Of a stretch of DNA of 14,964 nucleotides, positions 13,315 to 14,964 are shown piece after piece (position 1 is the first letter of the stretch; every line of letters starts with the position of its first letter). The position numbers were made by a program, and so were the translations under genes. Origin of the DNA: an uncultured Bacilli bacterium. Its GTDB lineage: Bacteria; Bacillota_I; Bacilli_A; RF39; UBA660. Under the pieces are notes generated by a model. It was not told the origin of the DNA. It saw only the letters and a list, made by a program, of their open reading frames with translations, and searched no databases. The DNA is taken from assembly GCA_934096735.1 (NCBI GenBank), contig CAKOMS010000019.1:1-14964 (forward strand). The letters are read 5' to 3'.

Positions 13315-14868
13315 ATGGATAATTTAGCCAGTTCCATTTTGTTTCTATTTCTTGGAGTTATTATAGGAGCAGGCCTTATTTATCTTATTAATTATTTAAA
13401 GGGTGTTAATGCTCAAAATAATGCTAATAAATTATTAGAAAATGCAAAAAAAGAAGCTGATAAACATAAAAGAGATACTCTTTTAGAGTTAAAAGAAGAG
13501 TCTTATAGATTAAAACAACAAACTAATGAAGAAATTAAAGAAAAGAAACTTGAAATTAAAGAAAGTGAAGATAGATTAATTAGTCGAGAAAACAACTTAG
13601 ATAAAAGAGAAGAGATGTTACAAAAAAGAGACATGTCTTTGGAAGAAAAAGAAAATAATTTGTTAGTTAGACAACAAAACATACAAGAAAAAGAAGAAAA
13701 AATGGACAAACTTATTAAGCAAGAAGTCCAAGAACTTGAAAAAATTTCTGGATTAAGCAAAGAAAAAGCTCATGATTTAATTATGGCTAGAGTTGAATCA
13801 GATATGGCTTTAGAAGTTGCAGAATATATTAGAGATGAAGAAGCTAAAGCAAAACTTGAAGCTAATGAAACTGCAAAGCAATTAATTGTAAGTAGTATGG
13901 AAAGATATGCAGATGATGTTGTTAGTGTTCAAACTGTTTCTACTATTGAACTTCCTAATGATGAAATGAAAGGAAGATTAATTGGTAGAGAAGGGAGAAA
14001 TATTAGAACAATTGAATCTGTTACTGGAGTTGATTTAATTATTGATGATACTCCTGAAGCAATAGTTATATCTTCTTTTGATCCTTTAAGAAGAGAAATT
14101 GCAAAGTTAACTATTGAAACACTTATTAAAGATGGAAGAATTCATCCAAGTAGAATTGAAGAAGTATATGATAAAACTTGTAAAGATGTTTCAAATAGAA
14201 TTACTGAAATAGGAAATAATGCTATTACTGATTTAGGTATAGCTAAGATGGATCCTGAACTTATTAATCTTGTTGGTAAATTAAATTTTAGAACAAGTTA
14301 TGGACAAAATGCTTTGAAACATTCAATTGAAGTAGCTAATCTTTGTGGTTTAATGGCTGCTGAAATTGGAGAAAATGTTACACTTGCAAAAAGAGCAGGC
14401 CTTTTACATGATATTGGAAAATCTATTGATTTTGAAATTGAAGGTAGTCATGTAGAAATTGGTGAACAAATTGCTAAGAAATATCATGAAAATGAAGTAG
14501 TTATAGATGGAATTGTATCTCATCATGGTGATAGACCTGCTAAATCAATTATTGCAGAACTTGTTAGTATTGCTGATACTTTATCTGCTGCTAGACCTGG
14601 TGCTAGAAATGATTCAGTTGAAAATTATATTAAGAGACTTGAACAACTTGAAGAAATTGGAAACTCATTTAATGGTGTTGAAAAGGCATATGCAATGCAA
14701 GCTGGTAGAGAAATAAGAGTAATGGTAAAACCTCAAGAAGTTGATGATATAAATAGTTATAAGATTGCTAGAGATATAAAAGAAAAAATTGAAAGTGAAA
14801 TGCAATATCCTGGCACAATAAAAATAACTGTTATAAGAGAAACTAGAGCATTGGAAGAAGCAAAATAG
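13315..14868 (+). CDS. rny: Ribonuclease Y
   Basis: RNase Y is the membrane-anchored endoribonuclease that starts mRNA decay in Bacillota. The 517 residues, nearly the length of the Bacillus enzyme, show an N-terminal membrane span (about 5-27), a long charged coiled coil rich in Lys and Glu (about 30-175), a KH RNA-binding domain with GRLIGREGRN (220-229; GREG is the GxxG loop), and an HD metal-hydrolase domain with His336 (KHSIEVA) and LLHDIGK carrying His365-Asp366. The start is ATG 13315, 8 bases after GGAG; an in-frame GTG at 13306 overlaps that ribosome site and is rejected. It has its own promoter at 13228 and a terminator overlapping its last codons. Confidence 0.97.
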   Translation: MDNLASSILFLFLGVIIGAGLIYLINYLKGVNAQNNANKLLENAKKEADKHKRDTLLELKEESYRLKQQTNEEIKEKKLEIKESEDRLISRENNLDKREEMLQKRDMSLEEKENNLLVRQQNIQEKEEKMDKLIKQEVQELEKISGLSKEKAHDLIMARVESDMALEVAEYIRDEEAKAKLEANETAKQLIVSSMERYADDVVSVQTVSTIELPNDEMKGRLIGREGRNIRTIESVTGVDLIIDDTPEAIVISSFDPLRREIAKLTIETLIKDGRIHPSRIEEVYDKTCKDVSNRITEIGNNAITDLGIAKMDPELINLVGKLNFRTSYGQNALKHSIEVANLCGLMAAEIGENVTLAKRAGLLHDIGKSIDFEIEGSHVEIGEQIAKKYHENEVVIDGIVSHHGDRPAKSIIAELVSIADTLSAARPGARNDSVENYIKRLEQLEEIGNSFNGVEKAYAMQAGREIRVMVKPQEVDDINSYKIARDIKEKIESEMQYPGTIKITVIRETRALEEAK

Positions 14869-14881
14869 TGCTTCTTTTTTT
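14855..14881 (+). terminator. rny intrinsic terminator with the stop codon in the loop
   Basis: AAGAAGCA (14855-14862) pairs perfectly with TGCTTCTT (14869-14876); the 6-base loop AAATAG contains the rny stop TAG. A T-run follows to 14881. Confidence 0.85.
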
Positions 14882-14901
14882 ATGCATGATAATTTGTCAA
14901 A

Positions 14902-14964
14902 TCAAGTGCAACATTCATATAAATACTCATTAAATAATTCTTGTGGTGTTTTATAATTAATGCA
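14902..14964 (-). mobile_element. C-terminal end of an IS30-like transposase, truncated by window edge
   Basis: On the minus strand the last 60 bases of the window read CINYKTPQELFNEYLYECCT followed by TGA (14904-14902). A final segment of the type NxKTPxExFxE shortly before the stop is characteristic of IS30-family transposases. Only the tail is visible, so intactness cannot be judged. The element would end between here and the rny terminator at 14881. Bases 14882-14913 are the probable terminal region, but without the other end no inverted repeat or target duplication can be verified. Confidence 0.55.

Noticed and set aside
1..14964. CRISPR arrays, tRNA or rRNA genes, DGR reverse transcriptase or template repeat
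   Set aside because: None was seen on either strand; all long frames are accounted for by other genes and no spaced direct repeats appear.

Overview
The window reads as chromosome of a very AT-rich, low-GC Gram-positive-type bacterium. Third codon positions are almost all A or T, AGA dominates for Arg, and TTA for Leu. It carries a MurE with the meso-diaminopimelate motif (so it makes peptidoglycan), the Bacillota-type primosome pair DnaB-DnaI, RNase Y and a T-box riboswitch. TGG is used for Trp and TGA ends two genes, so the genetic code looks standard rather than Mycoplasma-like. An uncultured gut Bacilli lineage (RF39 / Erysipelotrichia neighbourhood) fits best; that placement is inference from gene style, not from a marker search.

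Layout. 1-789: 3' part of a DUF6273-like, C-type-lectin-style surface protein gene. Its last 120 bases before the tail (592-711) are about 53 % GC in a roughly 27 % GC background and have the codon pattern of a diversity-generating-retroelement (DGR) variable repeat. 840-876: two-way terminator. 880-2235 (minus): murE. 2236-2410: divergent control region with inverted repeats. 2411-3394: trpS. 3477-3887: unknown small protein. 3948-6353: GH31 glycosidase. 6331-6548: promoter plus leucine T-box leader. 6563-6955: small membrane protein overlapping leuS. 6945-9758: leuS with a complete Nudix domain inserted in its editing domain. 9824-11985: dnaB-dnaI helicase-loading pair. 12012-13125: recA with a possible LexA box. 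13228-14868: rny. 14902-14964 (minus): the end of an IS30-like transposase that runs off the window.

Most of the region is core housekeeping: wall synthesis (murE), translation (trpS, leuS), replication restart and initiation (dnaB, dnaI), recombination (recA) and mRNA decay (rny). Genes are packed tightly. Intrinsic terminators overlap stop codons (dnaI, rny), and the next gene's -35 box can lie inside the preceding terminator or hairpin (leuS/dnaB, GH31/T-box). The two standout observations are the DGR-like hypervariable cassette at 592-711 and the Nudix domain embedded in LeuRS (Nudix box at 8157-8225). No reverse transcriptase, template repeat, CRISPR array, tRNA or rRNA is visible here. 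No gene-free stretch exceeds 300 bases.
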